Notes under the pieces: generated by a model | What the model was told of the DNA's origin: nothing | Database searches by the model: none | The model's input: the letters and a program-made list of their open reading frames with translations, nothing else | Translations under genes and position numbers: made by a program | Assembly (NCBI RefSeq): GCF_032118995.1 | Contig: NC_092668.1 | Location: forward strand, 9,713,501 to 9,777,500 | Length of the DNA: 64,000 nt | Direction: 5' to 3' | Source: Asterias amurensis | Taxonomy: Eukaryota; Echinodermata; Asteroidea; Forcipulatida; Asteriidae | Shown: one piece after another, positions 24,341 to 54,794 of the stretch | Layout of the letters: each line of letters opens with the position of its first letter | Position numbering within the stretch: position 1 is the first letter of the stretch

Positions 24341-24756
24341 TTGAAGGTGAGTGGGGTGGCTACATGTATGTTGGGTGCAAACTTCATTTCTCGCAAAAAA
24401 CTTCAGCCTCCACTGAGCATTCAAACTTGATTGCTCAATTTACATTTGTGCACGCATGTTTAGGCCTATGCACATTATTCCACGCAAATTTCAAGCCTTG
24501 CCTAAATTTGGTGCTGTCAAAATCCTTAGTTTTTTTTCCGGCTTTTGCAGTGTCGAACCATGAATCAAAAGTCATTCCTTTATATATCAAAAGTCATCTT
24601 TATATTCCACATCATACTTTTTCAAAACAGGGTTCTTGAGAATTTAAAAAGTTTTTTTTTTTAATTAATTTTGGTTTTTACCAATACACCGATGTGTGTT
24701 AGCACTGTATACTCAGTACTTCCCGAGTCCTGTGAAAAAATATCACAGGCATGTTA

Positions 24757-24830
24757 CTCGGGTGGGATTCGAACCCACGACCCTTGAATTCTAGAGCAGT
24801 GTCTTACCAACTAGACTACCGAGGTTGCCC
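24757..24830 (-). repeat. tRNA-like SINE head, copy 1
   Basis: On the minus strand it begins GGGCAACCTCGGTAG, has an A-box-like TAGTCTAGTTGGTAAGA and a perfect B box GGTTCGAATCC in a paired T arm. The acceptor stem does not close, so I call it a SINE promoter and not a tRNA gene. Confidence 0.75.
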
Positions 24831-25010
24831 GGCAGCTAGAGGCAGTTCGAATCCTATGTTTTGGCAGCGGGTACCGCAACGATACAATAGATGTTAAGTT
24901 TGCATCGGGGATAAAGAATATTAATTTTGGTTTTTACCCATACACCGATGTGTGTTAGCACTGTATACTCAGTACTTCCCGAGTCCTGTGAAAAAATATC
25001 ACAGGCATGT

Positions 25011-25086
25011 TACTCGGCTGGGATTCGAACCCACGACCCTGTCAATTCTAGAGCAGTGTCTTACCAACTAGACTACCGAGGTTGCC
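25011..25086 (-). repeat. tRNA-like SINE head, copy 2
   Basis: Same core as at 24757 with a few substitutions; the B box GGTTCGAATCC is intact. The acceptor stem is also unpaired. Confidence 0.75.
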
Positions 25087-25657
25087 TGGCAGATAGAGGC
25101 AGTTCGAATCCTATGTTTTGGCAGCGGGTACAGTTTTTTTTAAAGTTAAGACCGAAACTAAGGTACAAATTGTGATGTCCAGGAACTGGGAAAGAAAGCG
25201 TACCCTTACGCGGCACTGTACTGTTAATTTATGCTGTGCAGTTCATATTGAGCTAGGGGCAATTTAGCGTTCAAACTTCATCCGCATGTGCAAATTTGGA
25301 GCCCGCAAGTTTCGCTCACAAAAGCTTAGAGTTTGTGCGGCGCATCTTGAAGATTGTTTCATATGTGCGGTCGGCTAGTTTGCGGAGTAGTTTGCACTCA
25401 ACAGCTAGAAGGACTATGGACACAATGTATGCTCGTTATTGCAAATCCAATGCTCTTGGTCACATTCTTTGGACTATTGTAGTTGAACCATGTTAAAACT
25501 TGGCAAAATTATTGACGGCTTAAGGAGTTTCTCAATGAAAGATTAAAAGGAAGTTTTTGGAATCAACAATAAAATAGTTCCAAAAACCAATAAGTTAAAA
25601 CTAATCAGTAAAATTCATTCTAAAATGTTGTTGTTTTGTTATAGATATGTTCACGCA

Positions 25658-25770
25658 GCAGCCGATTTCACAAAACTTACGCAACTGCTTTAGTTCACTT
25701 GCGCAAGTTGCTCCATAAACGTTGCGCAAGAGGACTTACGCAGTTACGTAAAGTTTTGTGAAATCGCTGC
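25658..25770. mobile_element. short palindromic element related to family 5
   Basis: GCAGCCGATTTCACAAAACT and AGTTTTGTGAAATCGCTGC-like ends pair; the interior carries GCGCAAGTTGC and TTGCGCAAG. Confidence 0.65.
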
Positions 25771-26073
25771 ATTAAGAACAATCCGTAATACTGGAACTTC
25801 CAATCTGAGATGCTACTGTCAGTAACGCTTCTCAGAATCAATTGGGGGATAAAAACTGAGTTTTGTTCCATATATAACCACATTAATAATTCAAAGGGAA
25901 ATGATTCTCAAAATACTTTATACTTTCGAAACTTTAAACCAAGTAAGTTTTTATAGCCATGAAGAGTGATCACCAAATGTATACCTTCCCTTTAATCCTC
26001 AGATATTAATTTCAGTAGGCATTTTTATGCCTGTCTGCCTTTGAACCTACATTGCATGTATGATCACCATCAC

Positions 26074-26454
26074 TTAAAGGGAAGGTACACGTTTGGTAAT
26101 TACTCAAAACAAATATTAACTTAAAAACTGACTTGGCAATGAGCATTGGAGAGTTGTTGATAGTATTAAACATTGTGAGAAATGGCTCCCTCTGAAGTAG
26201 CATTGGGATCATTTTTGAGAAAGAGGTAATTTCTTACTAAAATAATAAAAGACTTCTAGCTAGAAGTCTTTATTCCTTTCTGAAAGCACACAAATTCGTC
26301 CAACAAGGGTGTTTCTCCTCTCATCATTTTTTTGCAACTTTGATGATCATTTTAGCTCAAATTTTCACAGGCTTGTTATTTTATGCTTATGTTGGGATAC
26401 AGCAAGTGAGAAGACTGGTCTTTGACAAGTACCAAACGTGTACCTTTCGTTTAA
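26074..26454. mobile_element. TTAA MITE, family 1 variant (chained)
   Basis: TTAA at 26074-26077 and at 26451-26454. Ends GGGAAGGTACACGTTTGGTA / TACCAAACGTGTACCTTTCG. The right TTAA also starts the next element. A truncated relative precedes it, ending at about 25994. Confidence 0.8.
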
Positions 26455-26840
26455 AGGAACAAGTTGCCTTGGATCAGGCGAGTTGGTCCATAAAAAGCAT
26501 TTGAAACTGTTTGTTATAAAATGCATAGTTAGAAAGATGTTGTAAAGGTAGAATTTAATGATCCACAAACATGCCTAAAAATTGCATGGTTTCTTTATAT
26601 GTCGTGAAATAACACGGCACGCCATTTCGTGGAGTCAAGTTTTTGACTCCTTAAAATGGCCGACCGTGTTAGTTCACTAGCTACATGTAAAAGGAAAACC
26701 ACGCAATTTCAAGGCCTATTTGTGTGGATCATACATTCTACTTTTTAAATATCTTTGTAACCACTTCGATTTTATAACAAACGGTTCCAAACGCTTTCCA
26801 TGGACCAACTCGATTGATCCAAGGCAGCAAGTTCCTTTAA
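26451..26840. mobile_element. TTAA MITE, family 2 (chained)
   Basis: Begins at the TTAA shared with the previous element and ends at TTAA 26837-26840. Ends AGGAACAAGTTGCCTTGGAT / ATCCAAGGCAGCAAGTTCCT. Confidence 0.8.
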
Positions 26841-26914
26841 CTGCATAACAAATCCATGTCTTTTTTTAATTCTTGTGATACCTTAGCCAATGGTATCTTT
26901 GCACAAAGTTGTCT

Positions 26915-27427
26915 TTAAAGGCACTGAACACCTTTGGAAACTGTCAAAGACCAGTCTTCTCACTTGGTGTATCTCAACAATGCATAAAATGACAAACCTG
27001 TGACAATTTGAACTCCATTGGTTTTGGCGAAGTTGGTAGAGAATAATGGAAGAAAAAACACCCTTGTCGCACAAGTTGTGCTTTTAGATGCCTTGAATTG
27101 GAAACCTTAGCTGAGGTCTCACATTCAACTCAAATATTTTAGTGAGAAATTACTTCCTTCTCAAAAATTACGTAACTTCAGAGGGAGCTGAACAGCTCAA
27201 CAGCTGTCCAATGCTCGTTACCAAGTAAGTTTTTATGCTATTAATTGTTGTGAGTAATGGGAGACTTTGGAACGCTAGGTGGCAGCAGACTCACCAGGTA
27301 AATTTCCATTGTCTACGTAGTTCTGAGCATGCACACATTATCGAGAACAATGGATTTTACCCAGCAAATCTGCTGCCACCAAGTGTCCCGATAGTCTCAC
27401 ACTACCAATAGTGTCCAGTGCCTTTAA
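26915..27427. mobile_element. TTAA MITE, family 1, with a nested insertion
   Basis: TTAA at 26915-26918 and 27424-27427. Ends AGGCACTGAACACCTTTGG / CCAATAGTGTCCAGTGCCT. It is longer than usual because of the insertion at 27259-27405. Confidence 0.75.
27259..27405. mobile_element. nested 147-bp inverted-repeat insertion
   Basis: GGGAGACTTTGGAACGCTAG then GTGGCAGCAGA pairs with TCTGCTGCCACC and CCCGATAGTCTCACA. It interrupts the family 1 end between GAGTAAT and TACCAATAG. Confidence 0.6.
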
Positions 27428-27985
27428 GCATATCTTTGGCAAGGTTTACCCACAATATTATACTCGCTATGTGTTTCATTGCACATGCTGCACGTAAATC
27501 ACGAACCAAACATAACAGCTGACTAAACAAATTGACTTCGAGTGGAACAAGCTCAGTGTGCTCTGCGAATGCATTACATATAGATGTGAATAATTAGGTA
27601 GACGCAGATAATTTTAATAATGATTTGCAAACGTGGATAAAAACTTCTGGTAATTCAAATGTAAGAAAGGGGAGAGAAAAAATTAAGACAATAAAAAAAT
27701 CAATCATCTGTACATCCCTCAATAATACTGGAAAGCGTATGTGTTGTAATGGTGAAATTTGTTATTTTAAAGAAGCTGCTAAATTTTAATGGCATTGCAC
27801 ATCATGTTTCCCTGAAGCTTTCATTTGATTGATGATTATTATTTGATTGAGCTTTGCACGGCTTTGGCTGTCAAACATGGTCCAGGTTGTCTTGTATACA
27901 ATTGTTGAGGGTCATGTTTGGACGTGCTCAATATCACTGAAAGGTACACATATCTCCACTGGGGCTCACTCCTATCCAATCAAAA
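27428..27985. other. intergenic, nothing recognised
   Basis: AT-rich, unique-looking sequence with no supported gene. Confidence 0.4.
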
Positions 27986-28241
27986 TTAAAGGGTATTGTT
28001 GGTACTTTTTGTACAAAACACAAAAACACCGTTTGAAGATAATGACGGTAGAAAGCTTCCTTTTAAATGGTACTTGCTGAGGTGCTGTACTTTTTGAGAA
28101 ATGAGTAAAACAATGTCATGAAAACGAAAAATCATTTTAGCAATGTAACAACGTATTACATGACCCCGAGAAAACATTGCTCTGTGATTTTTTTTTTTTT
28201 TTTTGGGGGGGGGGGTCTACAAAAGGTACCAAACCCTTTGA
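27986..28241. mobile_element. TTAA MITE, family 3, right half mostly lost
   Basis: Left TTAA at 27986-27989 with family 3 sequence (TTGAAGATAATGACGGTAGAA, TTTTTGAGAAATGAGTAAAAC). The right half is replaced by a T17G11 tract (28188-28215) and ends TACCAAACCCTTTGA without an exact TTAA. Confidence 0.7.
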
Positions 28242-28469
28242 CATGTTGAAAAGGAGGTGAACCTTTGGTTATTACTCAACAATTATTTTTTCTGCGTGAA
28301 CATAACCATTCCAGGTATTAAAAGCACCATCTTAAACAACTTACCAACCAAATGGCCTGATGGTATAATGGCCTGACGTTTCGACCCTAGTAGAGTGTTT
28401 GTCATCGTGTCTATAGGTTTAAATTAAATTGAGCACTTCCAAAATACAAATGTACCGTTAAGGTCCCTA

Positions 28470-28530
28470 CATTCAGCATGGTTAATATCCCTTTAAATGA
28501 CATTTAAAGGGATATCAACCATGCTGAATG
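28470..28530. repeat. 61-bp almost loop-less palindrome
   Basis: CATTCAGCATGGTT and TCCCTTTAAATG are mirrored by CATTTAAAGGGA and AACCATGCTGAATG with only one or two mismatches and essentially no loop. Confidence 0.85.
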
Positions 28531-28996
28531 CTGATATCAAAAGCCTTCAAACAATAATATTTAAGCCTCTCTCAGTCTTTTTGAATTTAAAATCAGAAGT
28601 ACTTTTTTGTTCTTTTCACTTTTTGAATGGTTATGTTGAAGTTTTTAGAGTCTGCATGTTGTGTGCCTATTCAAAATACAAACATCTCTGAATGAATAAC
28701 TTCTATAAATGTAGGCCAGACTCCATCTTGGAAAAAGGACCAACAAGGAGCTATTTTTTGAATGCAGATTTTATTTGGAATGGTGCCAAAAATGCTCTAT
28801 AAGTCAACAAACCTATTGTACATTGTAGGGCAAAAATTTGATCCCTTATAGCCATGACCTTTAAATCTTTGATTTACAGAAAAACTTGTGAACATTACTT
28901 AGCGTTCTCTTTTTCATTTGACTTGGTGTTTACCGCATGATTGGTTCGCTATATTGTTGGGTTCAGATAAACAAAAAACAATTTATTAACCCCCTA

Positions 28997-29023
28997 CCCC
29001 CCCCCCCCCCCCAAAAAAAAAAA
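28997..29023 (-). repeat. poly(C)-poly(A) tract (inverted poly(T)-poly(G))
   Basis: About 16 C followed by 11 A, the reverse-complement form of the tracts at 6462, 19545 and 28188. Confidence 0.85.
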
Positions 29024-29079
29024 TTCTCAAAAATGAGGATTCAGGGTTGGATTAAAAATTGTATTGAAATTTGCATGTA

Positions 29080-29430
29080 CACCAGGTTACATTATGGTAC
29101 ATTCATAAATACCTCAGACAGTTTCGCTATTCCTATTGGTGGAGAGCGCGTCACTTGGGTGTGTATAAACCTTTTGTTTATGACCAGTAAAAAGTGTTGA
29201 AACATGGGCGTGACACGCGAGCTTGCACCTGTGCTTATAAGACAGTTTCTTCATTCCTATTGGTCGAGAGCAACGACCGGGATAGCGTGCCATCATCACG
29301 CGATACGAGGCCTGGTTCTTGATAATTTACCTCGACTTCGTCTTGGTAAAATTATCAAGAACCAGGCCTCGTTGGGAATAAACCACTAGTTGAAAACCTC
29401 TTCACCACACATTGATTATGTTAATAATAT
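29080..29430 (+). repeat. dispersed repeat family X
   Basis: Contains CTTATAAGACAGTTTCTTCA, a 66-bp hairpin at 29306-29371 (CGAGGCCTGGTTCTTGATAA mirrored) and an end resembling positions 1-40. The same elements appear in opposite orientation at 34440-34790. Confidence 0.65.
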
Positions 29431-30383
29431 GTTCACAAAATTACATGAATCCCCAGGATCATTACAGCTTGAAACATACATGTACATTATTGTATAATGT
29501 ATTACCCTTTTTTTTCTGAATATTCACCCAGCCTAGTGCCTACTGAATCATCATGAATATTTTGTTTGTGTAAATCTCAAGACACACTGCACACAATATG
29601 GTTACTAAGGTAACCTATTCCATGGCCCAGAATGAAGGACCCTTCAAATGACCCCCAGGCCCCAATAACCAGAAGCAATACACACTTGAAGCAACAATCC
29701 TACAATCAAACCCCCATGCACTGTGTGGTCCAAGATTCAGAACACACAATACAAAGCTTTTCACTCATTATTCACAAGGGTCTTCTAATTCTTGGGGGAT
29801 GAAAGTTGCTGGATTTGTTCAGAAGCTTTTGAAGAGGATTTGCTATATTTGGAGATTGAGAACCCATTGAGATAGGCATCACAATGTTTGCATAGTTTAT
29901 TTTCATTTGCGTTTATTGGGTAAACTATTTGTAAACAAAATTGATATTTAAACAGCCATCAAACTTTACTTTCAAACTGATCGTTATAACTGACTGGTCT
30001 ATGTATAAGCTTTTTAGTACAGTAAAGCATGACATGTAGTACATGTACCAACCTTGATACTGAACAAATTTATCAAACAAATTTATAAAACAAGTTTTAG
30101 ATGTTTTAAAATGTTATAAAATAAATCTAATACCAGTGTTTGTAAAAGTAAAATCCACAACAACAGGTTAATATTGAGTAACTCTTTGCAGATATTGAAT
30201 TTGACAATCTCAAACACATATGGCACATACATGACACATGGATTGTTAAATGATATAAATAGCATTAAAGATTTTGCTGCACCAGTGGTTTTCAAACTGT
30301 TTTTCATAAAATAGACATAATTTTGGCTGTGCAGTAAACCATCATACACGTTTGATGTGACTGGGGGAAATTGCCTATTTTGT

Positions 30384-30772
30384 TTAAAGGAACACGTTGC
30401 CTTGGATCGGACGAGTTGGTCTATAAAAAGCGTTTGAAACCGTTTGTTATGAAATATATATGGTTAGAAAGATGTTTTAAAAGTAGAATATAATGATCCA
30501 CACAAGTATCTCTCAAAATTGCACGGTTTTCTTTTTACGTCGCGAACTATCACGGTCGGCCATTTATGGGGGTCAAAATTTTGACCCCCATAAATGGCCG
30601 ACGTGTTATTGGACGAGGTAAAAAGAAAACCACGCAATTTCGAGGCATATTTGTGTAGATCATTGTATTCTACTTTTACATCATCTTTCTAACCATATGC
30701 ATTTTATAATAAACGGTCAAAAACGCTTTTCAAAGACCAACTCGACCGATCCAAGGCAACGTGTTCCTTTAA
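30384..30772. mobile_element. TTAA MITE, family 2 (first of a three-element chain)
   Basis: TTAA at 30384-30387 and 30769-30772. Ends AGGAACACGTTGCCTTGGAT / ATCCAAGGCAACGTGTTCCT. Central palindrome GGGGGTCAAAATTTTGACCC. Confidence 0.9.
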
Positions 30773-31132
30773 AGGGTCTATGTAACTTTTGTAGGACAAA
30801 AAACACAATGTCCACAGATTTACACTAAACTTACACAGTTTGAAGAAAATGATAGTAGAAAGCTTCCTTGAAAATATTACGTGCTGAGGTGCAGTAGTTT
30901 TTGGGTAATGAGTAAAACAATGTTATGAAAATAATTTTTGTCTCATGAGACGAAAATTATTTTAATTTTTTACAAACGTATTTTCATGACATTGTTTTAC
31001 TCATTTCTCAAAAATTACAGCACCTCAGTATATAATAATTGAAGGGAAGCTTTCCACTCTCATTATCTTCAAACCCTGTGCAAGTTTAACGTAAATCTAT
31101 GGACATTTTGAAAAAGTACCCAAATCCTTTAA
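30769..31132. mobile_element. TTAA MITE, family 3 (second of a three-element chain)
   Basis: Begins at the TTAA closing the family 2 copy and ends at TTAA 31129-31132. Mirrored halves around AATTTTTGTCTCATGAGACG. Confidence 0.9.
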
Positions 31133-31406
31133 AGGCACTAGACACTATTGGTAATTACTCAAAATGATTGTTAGTATAAAAACTTATTTGATTTTGAGAC
31201 CTCAGAATGAGATTTTTAGGTCCCGAAATCAAGCATCTGAAGGCACACAATTTCGTGTGACAAGGGTGGTTTTTCTTCCATTATTATCTCGCAACTTCAA
31301 CGACCAATTGAGTTCAAATTTTCACAGGTTGGTTATTTTGTGCATATGTTGAGATACGCCAAGTGACAAGACTGGTCTTTGACAAACCAAAGGTGTCTAG
31401 TGTCTC
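31129..31406. mobile_element. TTAA MITE, family 1 (third of a three-element chain)
   Basis: Begins at the TTAA shared with the family 3 copy (AGGCACTAGACACTATTGGT) and ends at AAAGGTGTCTAGTGTCTCGT, where the outer TTAA is no longer recognisable. Internally shortened. Confidence 0.8.
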
Positions 31407-33015
31407 GTACAAAATGTGCCCTGTTGTAGTAAGCTTTTGTACACATTTTTTGTAGGCACCCCCCCCCCTTATTTCTTGCTTTTGTTTCGTACACAAATAC
31501 TCTTGATGTAGTAGGCCTACCATGTAAGTGAACAGAAATTTTCTGGCCCTTTACTAGTTTGATGAACACCTGTCTTTTATTGATTTTTGGCTCGCTGTAC
31601 AATTAGGTTTTTAATAGACGGGAAATTAATTTGAAAATCATCAGCACCCTCAAGCAGTAACAATTCTGAAATGTTTACTCAGTGGTCAGTGTGTGCTATG
31701 GGTTTCTATATCAAGCTAGTCGAAGCAGTTAATCAATTTAGATTGGTCTGTATGTAATTCCATTAAATATTAAATGCATTTTTATTTTATTTTCCGGTTC
31801 TTCAGCTTCTCTGTGTATAAATTGAGCTGTCAAAACACTGAATTTTATTATATAAAACAAAAGTCATTTAAACTAATCGCACAACATGGGTTCAGAAAGT
31901 GTCCAATGGCTTTAATAGAATGTGGTATCTTGCCAACTTTATCTTTAGGTCTTAAAGTTAAAAATTATGAATTTTATCAATCTTTTAGGCCATTTTGTAC
32001 AATCAATTAATAAAAAGTTGCTGCTTGGTAAATGGTTCATTAAACTTGCTTCATAAAGGTGTCACGGTAACATCGGTTAGTTTTGTCAATGTACAATGTA
32101 GTAGGAAAAAATATAAAGAAAGATTTGCTGAGTAAATAACAAAGTATTTTCACACAAGCGTTTAATGAACTCGTGTTTAGCAATGAGGTAAGTGTGATTC
32201 CCACCCACATCTCTTGCTGCAGTATTCTGGAATGGACATCAACCCTCAAAGTTGTGAGAAATGATTCATGCATAAATCATCGCAGATTCAAAAGTGTTTA
32301 TTGTTTTATTTCTAATCAACGAAGGCATTTCAGACAAATTAATTTTGCAGGATGTTTTTACTATTAGTACCATACCATCGTTATAGCGAGTACAGTAAGC
32401 ATTCAGATAGAAATGATACAATTTCATTTCAGGGTCATTACCAAAGTTTTATTCTACCTTCAAGGACGCATTTGTACCCAAAATAGCTTCTCCTTGAGAT
32501 TCCAACTCAATTCTAACAAACTAATAGGCCCTTAGCTAAAGTAAACAGTCAAACCTGCTAGATGTAGCTGCAGCAGCGAATGGTTCTGTTAGCTCGAGCA
32601 AAGTTGAATGCAAAGCATATTTTGTTTGCACAAAATTATAATTTTTTAGTAGCAACTTTATTAATAATAATAGTAATAAAAAAAAAAACCTTTTCCTAAG
32701 GTTGCAAGTGCTCCAAAAATGATAAGTAAAAAAGCAACAACAAAGGGGAACTATGACCAAGCAAAGCCCGCAGCATTGAGGCAAAGAAAGTCCAGCAAAA
32801 GCCACTCTCTCTAGAAGCCGCTCTCTCTAGACGAGAATGTGCTAGGAAAGCTGGGCGAGAGCTAATTGGGAGGTTTAGCTGCACATTACACGAGCAAATA
32901 TTTGAACGTTTACGTAAAAAAATGGTTTTGTAAAAATCTCACGATTTTAGCATAATGTGAAGTTACCATTTTTCACGTCGAGTACGTTTGTGCAGGCTTA
33001 TACGTGAGCGTGAAA
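31407..33015. other. intergenic upstream of CDKL2
   Basis: AT-rich. An open frame at 31774-32010 follows a pyrimidine tract and CTTCAG but has no further support. Otherwise nothing recognised until promoter-like sequence near 33000. Confidence 0.4.
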
Positions 33016-33019
33016 TAAG

Positions 33020-33028
33020 CCGGAAGTG
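33020..33028 (+). promoter_or_regulatory. ETS-type site in the probable CDKL2 promoter
   Basis: CCGGAAGTG matches the strong ETS/GABP consensus common in TATA-less promoters. It lies about 60 bp before the donor of a probable non-coding first exon and about 200 bp before the start codon. Confidence 0.45.
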
Positions 33029-33086
33029 GTGATATCACCTAGAAACATGCACTTTTTTGGCATCACATTCCCTACTAATTAAAAAG

Positions 33087-33175
33087 GTATGTTTTCAATG
33101 ATGTGCTTTTGAACACAGTAACAGAGCTAGGACTTTGATGAACTAATTGCTTATATATTGTCTTCCACTCTGCAG
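33087..33175 (+). other. CDKL2: probable 89-bp 5'UTR intron of CDKL2
   Basis: AAAAAG/GTATGTTTTC gives a strong donor and TCTTCCACTCTGCAG/TG a good acceptor, leaving a short non-coding leader exon ending at 33086 and the coding exon beginning at 33176. Confidence 0.5.
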
Positions 33176-33184
33176 TGAAAGTAA

Positions 33185-53143
<19,959 letters not shown>

Positions 53144-53555
53144 CATCGGATCATTCATGTACAGTGCTTTTATATTATAGGATTGTATGATAAAATGGAG
53201 TTAAAGAGAAGAGACTATTGCTGGTGACTCGATTAGACCACGCCATACTTTGGCATTGGTAAAGTGTGCCTAATACAAAGACACGTACAGTGAGCTTGTA
53301 TGCCCAATGTGGCACTGTTTAATTCTTGGATCGGGAAAAGTAGCGTTTGAATGGCAAGGTTTTCATTCAAACTGTTGAAGATGGAAGACACCATTGAGGC
53401 AATGAATATGAGAAATGAGCCATTTGGAAATGAGAAATAAGCCAGATGTCATCTTCCTTTCACTCAGCTCGCTAGGTGGCTGGCTACATGTAGCTAGGTG
53501 TTAATTGAAGAGTAACACTTTAGTAATGATGATGATGATTGTTTGTGCTAACGTG

Positions 53556-53750
53556 AATAGACCATCCAGTAGGCTCCGCCCACGACGCAGGTGTGAGCAA
53601 GAACACGTGGGGCTCTCCAATGCCTTTCTGCACAACTCTGCCGCGCGCGCCAAGATATGCGCACGCATGTCGGGCCTTAGTGTCGCACCTTCTTTGCGTT
53701 GTGATTGGTCAATACGCATTTGGGCGGAGCTTAATGGATCGGTCTATTGA
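53556..53750. mobile_element. GC-rich palindromic MITE in the CDKL2 3'UTR region
   Basis: AATAGACC, GGCTCCGCCCA and CGACGCAGGTGTGA are mirrored by TTGTGATTGG, TGGGCGGAGC and GGTCTATT. CpG-rich interior. Confidence 0.65.
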
Positions 53751-54788
53751 ACAAGAGGTACAACTAAACAAACTGAAGAACAACTAAATCCTACATGTAC
53801 ATTTAGGTTGGGTAGAGTTTGAAGAAAGTTGAACTGCTCACCATGATTAACTTTGGTTGTACAGTCTTCAGCGTGTTTAGTCAACAATGGTCTGCCATTT
53901 TGAGTGTCGAAATGCACGTTTAGGATGTAGTGAGCGTATGACTGCAGGCACATCACCTAAATTGTTCACTGCCCAGTTTAATACTTCATTCATTCATCCC
54001 GTGACTGTTGTGCTGGGCATTAGGGTGCCATGATGGATGCACCTGCTGTTGGGATCGCCACAGATCTCAGTCCTCCGTCATCGTATGAGGGCGATAATGT
54101 TTCAGGCTGTCCAGGACATTCTTTGTCTATCTCTTCATCGCTTGCCCTCAGCTGCACACAGTGTGTCAGACACTCTGTGGACATTCATCCTGTTCCTTAA
54201 CACTGTTATTTACACTGTGTGGGCGTGTTAGTCCACATAGTGTGTCAAGTCCCTACATTATGTGGACCTCGTTTGTCCTCAGGTCAACACTTCATACGTA
54301 GCGTTAAAACATTGACACATGCACCGGATCTTTGCGATCGTTTTGACTCCCAAAATTGCAGACTGCGAACAGACAGAAGCCGTTTGTGACTACAGTGCCT
54401 GGTGTTAATACTGGTGTTTTTGGAACATACACGTATCGCTACCCAAAATATTGGTCTTGTTTGACAAACATCATAGGCACTTTTTGTATGTGACACTGAC
54501 GGTGTTTCAGTGAAGTTTCCATGACATACCCTCCGTTAATGTACAGTTTAAAAAACAATTTTTTGTATAGTGTATAGTATGCATGTCCTTATGATGTGAG
54601 TTTGAGGTTTATGCTTGATTCATTTCATAGCACTGCTAAGTATGCATAGTTTACTTTATGTCAAGTTTGACATAAATGAAATTTTCATTTGACTAAGAAA
54701 GTGAAGTTTTTAAAGCTGTAATGTGTAAAGAATCACATTATTTTCTGTTGGAATGTGATAAAGCAAACTTACATAAATACACATGCAG

Positions 54789-54794
54789 AATAAA
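54789..54794 (+). terminator. candidate CDKL2 poly(A) signal AATAAA (proximal)
   Basis: First canonical AATAAA I see after the stop, giving a 3'UTR of about 1.65 kb. Confidence 0.35.

Larger units (their letters stand above)
24664..25120 (-). repeat. tandem pair of tRNA-headed SINE A copies, 256-bp period
   Basis: Two copies of the same unit begin 256 bp apart (GATGTGTGTTAGCACTG at 24691 and 24947). Each has a tRNA-like core on the minus strand and the distal sequence CACAGGACTCGGGAAGTACT. Confidence 0.8.

Noticed and set aside
24757..24830. tRNA gene
   Set aside because: A and B boxes are present but the acceptor stem does not pair, and the flanks match SINE copies elsewhere.
29601..29614. 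GTTACTAAGGTAAC as an RFX X-box
   Set aside because: It fits with one mismatch and is self-complementary, but it is 3.5 kb from the CDKL2 start with no gene start nearby.
31774..32010. Plus-strand frame after a pyrimidine tract (FSVYKLSCQN)
   Set aside because: A possible exon, but no phase-compatible neighbour and no recognisable protein, so left unannotated.
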